Shown here piece after piece: positions 17,001-24,038 of a stretch of DNA of 43,958 nt. Position 1 is the stretch's first letter. Each line of letters starts with the position of its first letter. The position numbers and the translations under genes were made by a program. Source of the stretch: Marinilabiliales bacterium (GTDB lineage: Bacteria; Bacteroidota; Bacteroidia; Bacteroidales; PUMT01); the NCBI GenBank assembly GCA_007695015.1, contig REEN01000027.1, positions 68,994-112,951 of the forward strand, given 5' to 3'. The notes under the pieces were generated by a model that worked only from the letters and a program-made list of their open reading frames with translations, did not search any database and was not told the DNA's origin.

Positions 17001-17400
17001 ATCCGAGCCGGTTGAGCAGACCTGCACGCAAGGCCTCAAGCCATGGATAGCGGATGGGAATGTGGGTAACCGGACTGCTCAGCCAGACGAATACATTGTT
17101 ATCTGCTATATCAACAGCCACACTGTCAACCCCCATCTGCCCCAGGTGATGCCAGCCCGTGAAAAGATCTGAGACATCCTCAAGGCGGTTCATGGCCCTC
17201 CCGGAAAGGCGCAGTTCCCGGGGGGACTGTGAGGTTGCCGGGATGGCAGTAACAAGCAACAGGAATACTGTCAGCAGCCACCTTGCAGTTATTCGTACCG
17301 GCACACTGCCCGTATAATTGCTTCTGCCATGATGTCCTTCCGGCAGTGATACCGGTCCGGTTAACGGGTGAAAAGCCAGGACTGGGGAAAGCGAGCTCAT
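14056..17400 (-). CDS. Large exported N-acetylmuramoyl-L-alanine amidase-like protein with golvesin-like, FnIII and C-terminal domains
   Basis: Database names for relatives often read xanthan lyase, but the sequence shows a split Amidase_3-like catalytic domain. Numbered from the ATG at 17400, a PSHG motif has His231 and TIEDL has Glu254, followed by LPMLENAGATVLLPRERD (the G-x-x-V-x-x-TR-x-x-D equivalent). After an insert, AFHTDAG has His561 and PALLLELLSHQN has Glu644. The insert (about 300-445) resembles the golvesin/Xly carbohydrate-binding-like domain. An FnIII domain follows (about 690-785), then a C-terminal domain (about 805-1090) of Rossmann or GATase-like look. A signal peptide (RWLLTVFLLLVTAIPATSQ) lies at residues 40-58. 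A GTG at 17304 would put it right at the N-terminus and may be the true start; ATG at 17463 is also open. It heads the minus-strand salvage operon and would strip peptides from muropeptides in the periplasm. Confidence 0.78.
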   Translation of the reverse strand: MSSLSPVLAFHPLTGPVSLPEGHHGRSNYTGSVPVRITARWLLTVFLLLVTAIPATSQSPRELRLSGRAMNRLEDVSDLFTGWHHLGQMGVDSVAVDIADNNVFVWLSSPVTHIPIRYPWLEALRAGLLNRLGFRFRNYEIHLWSAGRRLEEYIPNYYREPYIDQDSSRMAVALADRSPGAAGSGYTGDLRGPGKGVAGTEAPPRQLVRRQDREYYGGGLSGAHIALWPSHGYYYEASRDRWEWQRARLYGTIEDLYPFAYIRAYLLPMLENAGATVLLPRERDIMHHEVVVDNDGSHGSSEIVITGGERNGWDTVPGGFALSDTLFEGDNPFRKGTHLRLRTEGGAGASVTYIPAIPDCGEYAVYVSWAKAPENVQDVIYAVNHTGGITRFVADQGMGYGTWIYLGTFMFKEGTDKKAGSVTIYAPPGAGGYITTDAVRFGGGTGNVARRAAGEFVQSLWSLHDDGTPAEKRDSADPALQQEWKLSGRPRYMEGARYWLQYAGMPDSSVYSLNRGRNDYNDDFMSRGEWVNYLMGAPLTMTGEPDSGSPLIPVDMVLAFHTDAGVTPSDSVIGTLAIYSSQRTGGVFHDGRSRMASRDLSDIVQTSIVEDIRLQADSRWTRRGLWDRQYSEAWRPHAPALLLELLSHQNLADMRYGLDPRFRFLVSRSIYKGMLRYLAWEQGREPVVQPLPPEGMYIRYLGGSAIRLGWREQEDPLEPTAVAEGYIVHTRRENGGFDNGRRATETFMDIDLPESGTIYGFRVTAVNSGGESLPGEILSVMLPGERERTGSAQEGADEVKPVLVVNGFTRVSGPAVFDEGELGGLAQWDDAGVGHRYDFSHTGAQYDFRRSSDWLDDDSPGWGASYADMEGRVIPGNSFDYPALYGRVLREAGYTFISAGREAFEQGLYEPADYAALILIFAEQRGVKGWNDPELVSFRVFTPGMMDEVRRFADHGTGIMVTGAYIGTDMIESNDTLAVNFARDVLGYTWRTNHACNSGAVYLTGRTPYGFPGEISFNAGYDPDIYTVEAPDAIEPAGEKSMRLYRYSATKTSAAVLKYGDRRVAAFGFPFESIICDEQKLHMMDAVMRFLKGGVGMGADNANSRTDIPVSRDL

Positions 17401-17484
17401 ATACAGGCGTTTATTGATTACCGGTTCAATGTGATAGGTTTCACTGTGCGCTAAAATAACCATTTTTTGATGAGTAAAAAATGT

Positions 17485-17492
17485 CAAAAGTA
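17485..17492 (-). promoter_or_regulatory. Candidate promoter of the minus-strand salvage operon, -7 box
   Basis: On the minus strand TACTTTTG matches TAnnTTTG exactly. Transcription would begin near 17478, ahead of the possible starts of the amidase-like gene (17463, 17400, 17304) but downstream of any longer reading. A -33 box is not obvious; its position is taken up by the inverted repeat at 17507-17520. Confidence 0.5.
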
Positions 17493-17506
17493 TGTTGGCG
17501 GACAGT

Positions 17507-17520
17507 TGCCGGTTCCGGCA
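17507..17520. promoter_or_regulatory. Perfect inverted repeat midway between divergent -7 boxes; candidate operator
   Basis: TGCCGG-TT-CCGGCA is a perfect 6+2+6 dyad centred at 17513.5. The inner edges of the two opposing -7 boxes (17492 and 17534) have their midpoint at 17513, so the dyad covers the -33 position of both promoters. This is the geometry of an operator that would control both the MurK-MurQ arm and the amidase-to-permease arm. No candidate regulator gene lies in the island. Confidence 0.45.
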
Positions 17521-17533
17521 TCCTCCTTTTTAT

Positions 17534-17541
17534 TATATTTG
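17534..17541 (+). promoter_or_regulatory. Candidate murK-murQ promoter, -7 box
   Basis: TATATTTG matches TAnnTTTG exactly. Transcription would start near 17548, leaving an ~80-base leader before the ATG at 17630. It also rules out the longer upstream reading of murK as the real start. Confidence 0.5.
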
Positions 17542-17629
17542 CAGAAAACCGGTGCCGGCTTCCCGGCTTAAAAGTCCCCCCTCAATTCGCCCCCGGAGGC
17601 AAAACCGGCAATACCAAAAACAACTGAAC

Positions 17630-18475
17630 ATGATTCTGGTAGCAGACAGCGGATCGACAAAAACAACATGGTGCATAACCGTCGAAACAGATACCGAAGA
17701 GATGTGTTGCACAACGGCAGGGATCAACCCCTTCCTGCAAAGTCCGGGTGAGATATCACAAACCCTTGAAGCTGAATTCACACTGCAGCGTGGACCCTAC
17801 AGTGCGATATTCTTTTACGGTGCGGGATGTGCCAATCCGCAAAAGAACGAAGAGGTCAGAAGGCCTCTCGACCAGTTCTTTCAGGCAGACGCCATCCATG
17901 TCGACTCGGACCTTATGGCGGCTGCACGCTCACTTTGCGGCAGCCGGCCGGGTATAGCGGCCATAATGGGCACCGGTTCCAATTCATGTTACTATGACGG
18001 CAGCAGAATAGCAAGGCACGTATCTCCGCTGGGCTATATACTTGGTGATGAAGGCAGCGGCACGGTACTTGGCAGGAAACTGCTGTCTGATGTACTTAAA
18101 AACCAGCTCCCGGAACAGGTGCGCGAGGCTTTCTACAAAAAATACAGGCTCGGGCCGGCAGAGATTCTGGAGAATGTCTACCGGAAGCCTTTCCCGAACA
18201 GGTTCATGGCCCGGTTCACCCATTTCCTGGCAGAGCACAAAGAAGACCCGGCAGTGTACCGGCTCATCATCGAAAGTTTTACTGAGTTTTTCAACCGCAA
18301 CATCAGGCAGTACCCCGAGGCAGAAACCATGGCGGTCAACGTTACGGGCAGCATAGGATGGCACTTCAGGGATATCCTGGCCCGGGCGGCAGGTGAAGCC
18401 GGTTTTTCAACCGGCATTATCACGAGGGAGCCGATGGAGGGCCTGCTGGATTACCATAAAGGAAACAAAACCTGA
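17630..18475 (+). CDS. murK: MurNAc kinase, BadF/BadG ATPase family (MurK)
   Basis: A 281-residue cytoplasmic sugar kinase of the ASKHA fold. The phosphate-1 loop is ADSGSTKTTW (5-14), a likely catalytic Asp94 stands in HVDSDLMAAAR (90-100), phosphate-2 is AIMGTGSNS (111-119), and GYILGDEGSGTVLGRKLL (135-152) is the family hallmark. Characterised relatives next to murQ in Bacteroidota phosphorylate MurNAc (and sometimes GlcNAc) at O-6. ATG 17630 is chosen over an upstream in-frame start because the conserved strand begins there and a promoter box lies inside the longer version. It is followed by murQ after 10 bases, so the two are surely cotranscribed; the pair takes imported MurNAc to GlcNAc-6-phosphate. 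Confidence 0.88.
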   Translation: MILVADSGSTKTTWCITVETDTEEMCCTTAGINPFLQSPGEISQTLEAEFTLQRGPYSAIFFYGAGCANPQKNEEVRRPLDQFFQADAIHVDSDLMAAARSLCGSRPGIAAIMGTGSNSCYYDGSRIARHVSPLGYILGDEGSGTVLGRKLLSDVLKNQLPEQVREAFYKKYRLGPAEILENVYRKPFPNRFMARFTHFLAEHKEDPAVYRLIIESFTEFFNRNIRQYPEAETMAVNVTGSIGWHFRDILARAAGEAGFSTGIITREPMEGLLDYHKGNKT

Positions 18476-18485
18476 TACAGTTATT

Positions 18486-19340
18486 ATGACGCAACGTATG
18501 GACGAAAGAGAGGACGAGGATCTCAGAAAAATCATTACCGAACAGCCCTCCAGGTACCAGAACCTGGAAAAGATGTCGGTCCGGGAACTTGTCGAGGGTA
18601 TCAACCGGGAGGATGGACTGGTGCATAAAGCTGTCAGAAAAGCTCTTCCCCAGATAGAGAGGCTTATCGGCGAGATACTGCCCAGGATGGAACAGGGAGG
18701 CAGGGTATTCTATATAGGATCGGGAACCAGCGGCAGGCTGGGAGTGCTTGATGCCTCAGAGCTGCCTCCTACATTCGGGGTGCCCGGCAACATGGTTATA
18801 GGGCTTATCTCGGGTGGCGACGTTGCCCTGCGAAAAGCAGTGGAAAAGGCAGAGGATGATCCCGAACAGGCATGGGAAGACATGAAAAGGTTCGAGATAA
18901 ACCGGCACGACACGGTTATTGGTATTGCCGCTTCGGGTACCACTCCCTATGTGGTTGGTGGACTTCAACGGGCAAGGCATGAAGGACTTCTTACCGGTTG
19001 CATAACATGCAATCCCGGTTCTCCCGTAACGGAGGCGGCTGAAATAGCTGTTGAGGCTGTCGTGGGTCCTGAATTCCTTACCGGCAGCACCAGAATGAAA
19101 GCAGGTACAGCCCAGAAGATGATACTGAATATGATAACCACCTCACTCATGATCAAGCTTGGTAAGGTTAAAGGGAACAGGATGATCAACATGCAGCTTA
19201 CAAACAACAAGCTGGTCCGGCGCGGCACAAGGATGATCATGGAAGAGATCAATCTGGATGCCGACCAGGCCAGGGATTTGCTTCTGAAGCACGGAAGCGT
19301 TAGGCTGGCAATAGAAGCATGGAACAGGGAAAACGGTTGA
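18486..19340 (+). CDS. murQ: N-acetylmuramic acid 6-phosphate etherase
   Basis: Cleaves the D-lactyl ether of MurNAc-6-phosphate to GlcNAc-6-phosphate and D-lactate. The 284-residue protein starts at the ATG at 18486 (MTQRMDEREDEDL); an earlier in-frame ATG inside murK was rejected. The single SIS domain shows FYIGSGTSGRLGVLDASELPPTFG (75-98), with Glu92 at the position of the catalytic glutamate in the DASExPPT motif. LISGGD (108-112), GIAASGTTPYV and the signature GSTRMKAGTAQKMILNM follow. All expected segments are present and the length is typical for the family. It ends 15 bases from the convergent DAHP synthase gene. No NagA or NagB is present, so the product must enter central metabolism elsewhere. 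Confidence 0.96.
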   Translation: MTQRMDEREDEDLRKIITEQPSRYQNLEKMSVRELVEGINREDGLVHKAVRKALPQIERLIGEILPRMEQGGRVFYIGSGTSGRLGVLDASELPPTFGVPGNMVIGLISGGDVALRKAVEKAEDDPEQAWEDMKRFEINRHDTVIGIAASGTTPYVVGGLQRARHEGLLTGCITCNPGSPVTEAAEIAVEAVVGPEFLTGSTRMKAGTAQKMILNMITTSLMIKLGKVKGNRMINMQLTNNKLVRRGTRMIMEEINLDADQARDLLLKHGSVRLAIEAWNRENG

Positions 19341-19355
19341 TTTTTAAGTTAACTG

Positions 19356-20438
19356 TCACTCTGTTCTTCTCTTCCGCAGTTTATCTGCACTCCTCAGCAC
19401 CAGCTCACGGGTCTCATCAAAACCAAGACAGGCATCGGTAATGGAAACCCCGTATTTGAGAGTTGACCTGTCAAAGCCGGTAAGATCCTTCCGGAGGGAC
19501 TGCCGGCCTCCGGCCAGGTTTGTCTCCGTCATTATTCCCGCTATCTTCTCGTTGCCACTGCATATCTGTTCAATTACATCATCAAAGACCAGGTGCTGCT
19601 TACGGTAATCCCCTCCAGTGTTTCCGTGACTGCAGTCTATCACCAACCCGTTGGACAGGCCTCTCTCTTTCATAACCTCAAGAGCATGCATAACACTATC
19701 CTTCCGGTAATTAGGCCTGGCGCCTCCCCGCAAAACAAGGTGACCCGTATCATTTCCCGTGGTGGCCACGATACTGGCATTACCGTCCTGATCTATCCCT
19801 ATGAAGCAGGTTTCATTCCTCAGTGCAATAAGTGAGTTTACAGCGGTGTCTATATCACCACGGGTGCTGTTCTTGTAGCCAACCGGCATCGAGAGTCCCG
19901 ACATCATCTCCCTGTAGAGCTGTGTCTCACTGGTACGCGCCCCCACAGCCGTCCAGGAGGCAAGGTCCGAATAGTACTGAGGGGTGAAGGGGTTCAGAAA
20001 TTCAGTCGCTGCAGGGAGCCCGCACTCAGAAACGGCATGTATAAGAACCTTCCTGGCAAGTTCGAGACCCTTCTCTATGTCCCAGGAATTATTTATGTGC
20101 GGATCATAGACCAGTCCTTTCCAGCCATCCACGGTCCGGGGCTTTTCAAAGTAAAAACGGCCTACAACAAGGAACTGGTCGCTTACCTCCTTTGCCATTT
20201 CCGCTATCCTGCAGCCAAGCTCACCTGCCTGGCCGGCATCATGAATCGAACAGGGGCCTGTGATAAGCAGTTTTCTTTTATCCTCTCCCTTTATAATGGC
20301 AGTGATCTCCTGCCTTGATCTTTCAACAACCTTTCTACCGGTATCGCCCAATGGCATGGCTCTTACAAATTCAGCCGGTCTGGGCAGCATCCTGTAATAC
20401 CTGACCCGCTTGTCGGTTATTCCGTTCAGCTTTGGCAT
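19356..20438 (-). CDS. 3-deoxy-7-phosphoheptulonate (DAHP) synthase, class I AroG-type
   Basis: Catalyses condensation of phosphoenolpyruvate and erythrose 4-phosphate, the first step of aromatic amino-acid synthesis. At 360 residues it is of AroF/G/H size. Metal and substrate motifs are present: GPCSIHD with Cys63 at 61-67, EKPRT, GARTSETQ, GHLVLRGG, DCSHGN, the Glu of MTETNL and the Asp of SITDACLG. Two motifs deviate from the enterobacterial form: the usual KNGTDG reads KNSTRGD, and ESHL reads ETNL. The metal-binding glutamate and the lysine are kept, so the enzyme should be active, but inhibition by aromatic amino acids may differ. Which of aroF, aroG or aroH it corresponds to cannot be said. 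Confidence 0.93.
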   Translation of the reverse strand: MPKLNGITDKRVRYYRMLPRPAEFVRAMPLGDTGRKVVERSRQEITAIIKGEDKRKLLITGPCSIHDAGQAGELGCRIAEMAKEVSDQFLVVGRFYFEKPRTVDGWKGLVYDPHINNSWDIEKGLELARKVLIHAVSECGLPAATEFLNPFTPQYYSDLASWTAVGARTSETQLYREMMSGLSMPVGYKNSTRGDIDTAVNSLIALRNETCFIGIDQDGNASIVATTGNDTGHLVLRGGARPNYRKDSVMHALEVMKERGLSNGLVIDCSHGNTGGDYRKQHLVFDDVIEQICSGNEKIAGIMTETNLAGGRQSLRKDLTGFDRSTLKYGVSITDACLGFDETRELVLRSADKLRKRRTE

Positions 20439-20503
20439 ATGGCGGTAAAATGTATATTATGAAACGGACGGGACCTTCGAAGACAACTGTCCTCTGCCCT
20501 GAA

Positions 20504-20521
20504 GCCGGCAGCAATGCCGGC
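20504..20521 (-). other. GCCGGC hairpin between the histidine kinase and DAHP synthase genes
   Basis: Two GCCGGC units (20504-20509 and 20516-20521) spaced by six bases can pair, with two further flanking pairs (one G-U). It lies after the kinase stop and before the DAHP synthase start on the minus strand. There is no U-run, so it is a weak terminator candidate at best. Confidence 0.35.
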
Positions 20522-20553
20522 CTGATAATTATGCAAAGATAGTAACCAAATAT

Positions 20554-22689
20554 TTAATTGCCGACCCCGGAGGTTGATTTCCTGAATTGCATATAAAATC
20601 TGCTCCCTTCGCCTTCACGGCTTTCGACCCTGATTGTGCCGCCCTGGCGACTCATAAACTCATGGCAGAGTATAAGTCCCAGTCCGGTACTGGGCTCACC
20701 TTCAGTACCTTTTCTTGAAGTTTTCACATCCAGCCTGAAGAGATTGGCCGACATCTCCTTCTCCATGCCTATACCCGTATCACTGAAGCATATTTCGACG
20801 TAACCCTCACCGGTGTTTGAGGCAGAAATACCCACCGAACCATGACGGGGAGTAAACTTGACGGCATTGGTAAAAAGGTTCCTGGCCACGGTATCAAACA
20901 TCTTACGGTCTCCTGTAACTGCAATATCAACGGGCAGGTCATAGCTCACATCAATTGCTTTACTGTTGGCAAACGAGAGGAGAGGCTCCACGCAGTCCAG
21001 TATCCTCTCCCTTACGTTAAGATTCTCCGGATAATAATCGGTCAACCCCTGCTGGATGCGTGACCACTGTAACAGGTTTTCAAGCAGGCCGTAAAGATTG
21101 TTGGCAGACTCCTTCATGCTTGAGACTATAGTTTGAAGCATATCGGCCGACATGGTGCCGATACTGTCATGCAATATGTCGGTGTAACCGAGGAACGAGC
21201 TGAAGGGGCTGCGAAGATCATGTGCAAGTATGGAAAAGAACCTGTCCTTTTCGGCGTTTATCTTTTTAAGCTCCCTGTTGGCTTTCTTTATTTTGCCCTC
21301 TGCCACCTTCCGTTCTGTAATATCCTCAACTATGCACATACCTCCCTCTACCCTGCCCTTATCTGAAAATACCGGCTCGAATATGGCCCGTACGTACACT
21401 GTCCGTCCCCCCGTTACCGAAGTGTACCGGCCCTGGAAAACAGCCCGTTTTCCATCGAGTGATTTCTTAACGGCAGCAACAATTCTTTTATCCGGCAATT
21501 TTTTAATGTTCAGCCCTGTCAGCCTCTCCTGGCTCGAGCCCATCAGGCTGACAAAATAATCATTGCATACTTCAAGAAGCCCGTCAATATCATAGTACAT
21601 CAGTCCGAGCGGCGCATTTTCAAATATGATCCCGAACTTATCCTCACTCTCCTGCCTTTCAATCTCAGCCTTTTTCCGTGCCGACACATCATGCAGAATT
21701 AGCATATCGCCTCTTCCTGCGCCCCTGTCATCCTTCAGCGGTATAAGTCTGCAACTCAGAAACAGGGCCCTTTCCCGGGTTATCCTGGATACTTCGAAAT
21801 CCAGATCCCCGGCAGATAAGCGTGCTTCTATTTCGGGCCAGCCAGAAAATACGGTGCCTCTCGATTTCCCTACATGTTCCGGTTCAATTTGAAGCAATGC
21901 AGCAGCTGACCTGTTGTAATCCACCAACCTTCCATCCTTGTCAATCACAACAACGCCATCGGGAATATTATCAAACAGTATATTCCTTGCAATCGGGGTG
22001 AGGTTAAACAGCCGGAACCGGAAAATACCGGCAAATATCACCATCCCGGTCATTGCAAACGAAAAAGGCATAGGATCTAGTCCGCGGGGTGTCAACTCCA
22101 GCATATATGCTATAAAAACTGCAAAAGGCAGGAGGATCCCCAGCAACACAATGCTCACCTGCTTCCTGAAAGCGGGAGCAGATAAAAACCACATCCTGGC
22201 CATCAGCAATATTGACGTTATGATAGCAGTCAGCGCATACCCCTGGTGAACCCAGTACCAAATCCCCGGCTGGAATACAAATACCGGGAAAAGGGCCGAA
22301 TGGTCAATCTCCCCGCCGGTTATGAACAGATCGTGATACCCGTGTGTAAATGCTAGAAGGAATGTAACAGAGGGAATACCCAGTATGGGCAACAACAGGT
22401 AGAGTTCCCTGACCTCCTCTTTGCGGGTAAAGCTCAGCGAAAACAGAATAAGCATTGCAGGCACGAAAGGTATCCCTGCATACTCCAGCCTGTAAAACCA
22501 ACGCGCAAATTCAGCTTCATACGAGCAAAGCTCGAGAGCATAGAAAAGGGAATAAACTGTACCTGCCAGCATCAGCCGGACAAACCATCTTTCAGAAGGG
22601 GTATTTACATGGTTCCTTATAAGCAGTGCAAGTGACAACATTATCAATGCTGCCGCGAACACAGGTATAGAATACAGGTTAAAATACAT
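20554..22689 (-). CDS. Sensor histidine kinase with 7-TM sensor region and two PAS domains
   Basis: A 711-residue inner-membrane kinase. Residues 5-225 carry seven or so hydrophobic segments of the histidine-kinase N-terminal 7TM type. PAS1 spans about 235-345 and PAS2 about 346-460 (ending in the common VEDITERK). A short coiled coil (460-483) precedes the HisKA domain, whose phospho-acceptor is His490 in SILAHDLRSPFSSFLGY. The HATPase domain has the N box near Asn608 (LFTNAVKFTP), the G1 box DTGIGM (637-642) and the G2 box STGLGL (667-672). All boxes are intact, so it should be active. There is no response regulator in the window and no receiver domain in the protein, so it is an orphan kinase; its ligand is unknown. 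Many such 7TM kinases sense small hydrophobic or carbon-source signals. Confidence 0.9.
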   Translation of the reverse strand: MYFNLYSIPVFAAALIMLSLALLIRNHVNTPSERWFVRLMLAGTVYSLFYALELCSYEAEFARWFYRLEYAGIPFVPAMLILFSLSFTRKEEVRELYLLLPILGIPSVTFLLAFTHGYHDLFITGGEIDHSALFPVFVFQPGIWYWVHQGYALTAIITSILLMARMWFLSAPAFRKQVSIVLLGILLPFAVFIAYMLELTPRGLDPMPFSFAMTGMVIFAGIFRFRLFNLTPIARNILFDNIPDGVVVIDKDGRLVDYNRSAAALLQIEPEHVGKSRGTVFSGWPEIEARLSAGDLDFEVSRITRERALFLSCRLIPLKDDRGAGRGDMLILHDVSARKKAEIERQESEDKFGIIFENAPLGLMYYDIDGLLEVCNDYFVSLMGSSQERLTGLNIKKLPDKRIVAAVKKSLDGKRAVFQGRYTSVTGGRTVYVRAIFEPVFSDKGRVEGGMCIVEDITERKVAEGKIKKANRELKKINAEKDRFFSILAHDLRSPFSSFLGYTDILHDSIGTMSADMLQTIVSSMKESANNLYGLLENLLQWSRIQQGLTDYYPENLNVRERILDCVEPLLSFANSKAIDVSYDLPVDIAVTGDRKMFDTVARNLFTNAVKFTPRHGSVGISASNTGEGYVEICFSDTGIGMEKEMSANLFRLDVKTSRKGTEGEPSTGLGLILCHEFMSRQGGTIRVESREGEGSRFYMQFRKSTSGVGN

Positions 22690-22779
22690 ATCCGGAAAAT
22701 ATTTCCATTGAAGCTTGGTACCTGTTTTAGAAAACCTTAGTAAATAAACCCAGCCAGCTAATGGTATCTTCTCTTGTAA

Positions 22780-23814
22780 TTAAAACTCGATCATTGCCTT
22801 CATGACCCCGTCTGCGTATTCTGAAACCAGCCTGAATGCCCCGGGGGTTTCCTTAAACTTAAACCTGTGGGTTACCATCGGAGCTGCATGCAATCCATCT
22901 CCTGAGATCATATCCAGTGTCTCTTCAAGCGAGTGGTTCTGTCTCCTGATGTTAATAAGAGTTATCTCCCGGCGCCTTATCTCATCGGCACTGAATGACC
23001 ACCTGTCAAATTCGGGTATTCCTACAATGACTATCGTGCCGCCGGGCTTTACAATCTGAACCGCCTGATCCATTGCCTCCTGTTTCCCGCAACACTCAAA
23101 AACAATGTCCAGCCCCCTCTTCTCTTCGTCCAGGATCATTCCCGCAATATCATCTCTGTCAGGATTACCCGTAAGCGAAGCGCCTGTTTCCTTCGCTATC
23201 CTCAGCCTTGAATCGATCCTGTCGGTCACAAATATCCTCCCGGCTCCCTTTGCTGCGGCTGCAAGCATCACACTCATGCCAATGGGGCCGTAACCCAGTA
23301 TTCCGCATAGGGAACCGGCAACAGGCATTACCCTCCTTACCGAATAGAGACCTATGGCCAGGGGCTCAGAGAGGGCAGCCTCATCAAGGCTCATGCTTTC
23401 AGGCACAGGAAAGCAGCTTGTTTCAGGCATCACCAGGTAATCGGACAGGCATCCCTCCGCCTGACCCGGACAACCAAGGAATTTCAGGTTGCGGCACGTA
23501 TGATGACGCCCTGCCAGGCACTGGTCGCATGAGTGGCAAGGCATGGCCGGCTCGACGGCAACCCTGTCGCCAGGCTTAACCCTTGTTACATCCGGCCCGA
23601 CCTCGACAACCTCAGCCGCACATTCATGACCTACCGTAAAAGGGTACTCAACCACCTGGCTGCCGATCCTTCCGTTAAGGTAGTAGTGAATGTCGGATCC
23701 GCAGACACCCACGACCTTAATTCCGAGAAGCACATCGGTGCTGCATGTTATTAAGGGATCGGGCACCTCCATGAGTTCAAGGTTCCGTATCCCGGTCAAT
23801 TTGAAAGATCTCAT
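22780..23814 (-). CDS. Zinc-dependent medium-chain dehydrogenase, polyol (sorbitol/xylitol) type
   Basis: A 344-residue NAD(P)-dependent alcohol dehydrogenase starting at the ATG at 23814. A longer in-frame reading to 23892 would overlap the promoter box and adds an implausible N-terminus. Catalytic zinc ligands are Cys38 (VCGSD), His63 and Glu64 (GHE). The structural-zinc lobe has Cys93, Cys96, Cys99 and Cys107 (CHSCDQCLAGRHHTC). The cofactor site is GILGYGPIGM. The EP-x-MPC-x-x-C motif and the overall pattern are of the sorbitol/xylitol/L-iditol dehydrogenase group. The polyol used cannot be read from the sequence, and no polyol transporter is adjacent. It is followed after 90 bases by the histidine kinase gene, so joint transcription with the sensor is possible. 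Confidence 0.88.
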   Translation of the reverse strand: MRSFKLTGIRNLELMEVPDPLITCSTDVLLGIKVVGVCGSDIHYYLNGRIGSQVVEYPFTVGHECAAEVVEVGPDVTRVKPGDRVAVEPAMPCHSCDQCLAGRHHTCRNLKFLGCPGQAEGCLSDYLVMPETSCFPVPESMSLDEAALSEPLAIGLYSVRRVMPVAGSLCGILGYGPIGMSVMLAAAAKGAGRIFVTDRIDSRLRIAKETGASLTGNPDRDDIAGMILDEEKRGLDIVFECCGKQEAMDQAVQIVKPGGTIVIVGIPEFDRWSFSADEIRRREITLINIRRQNHSLEETLDMISGDGLHAAPMVTHRFKFKETPGAFRLVSEYADGVMKAMIEF

Positions 23815-23860
23815 CCCGCAACTGTTAGCAGGGGTAAAAATAAAAAAATATGTGGTGCCG

Positions 23861-23893
23861 CAGAAATAAACTTTCCGGTTTGCTGTCAGCAAA
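23861..23893 (-). promoter_or_regulatory. Candidate promoter of the dehydrogenase gene
   Basis: On the minus strand TTTG (23890-23893) is followed after 21 bases by TATTTCTG (23861-23868), one mismatch from TAnnTTTG. It is placed about 45 bases before the ATG at 23814 and supports that start. Confidence 0.45.
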
Positions 23894-24000
23894 AAGGCAG
23901 TGGTTTCTTAATACCGCATGGATGCGGACTTTCAGCGTAAAAAAGAACCGGGAAAAATGATTTTAACACAGGCTGCCAATGATTTTTAAACAATATCAAG

Positions 24001-24008
24001 TAATTTTG
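24001..24008 (+). promoter_or_regulatory. Candidate promoter of the NlpC/P60-epimerase operon, -7 box
   Basis: TAATTTTG matches TAnnTTTG exactly and is about 30 bases before the ATG at 24039. The -33 box is weak. It lies inside the longer open reading that starts at 23979, which argues against that start. Confidence 0.45.
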
Positions 24009-24038
24009 ATCCTGCAGCATCCGGAAAACAATACTGTC

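Noticed and set aside
14056-17400. The name xanthan lyase for the large exported protein
   Set aside because: The visible ligands and the LxxAGxxVxxPRERD pattern fit an amidase; only the inserted domain recalls xanthan lyase.
20504-20521. An intrinsic terminator after the histidine kinase
   Set aside because: The hairpin is short and is not followed by a U-run, so only a weak structural element is listed.
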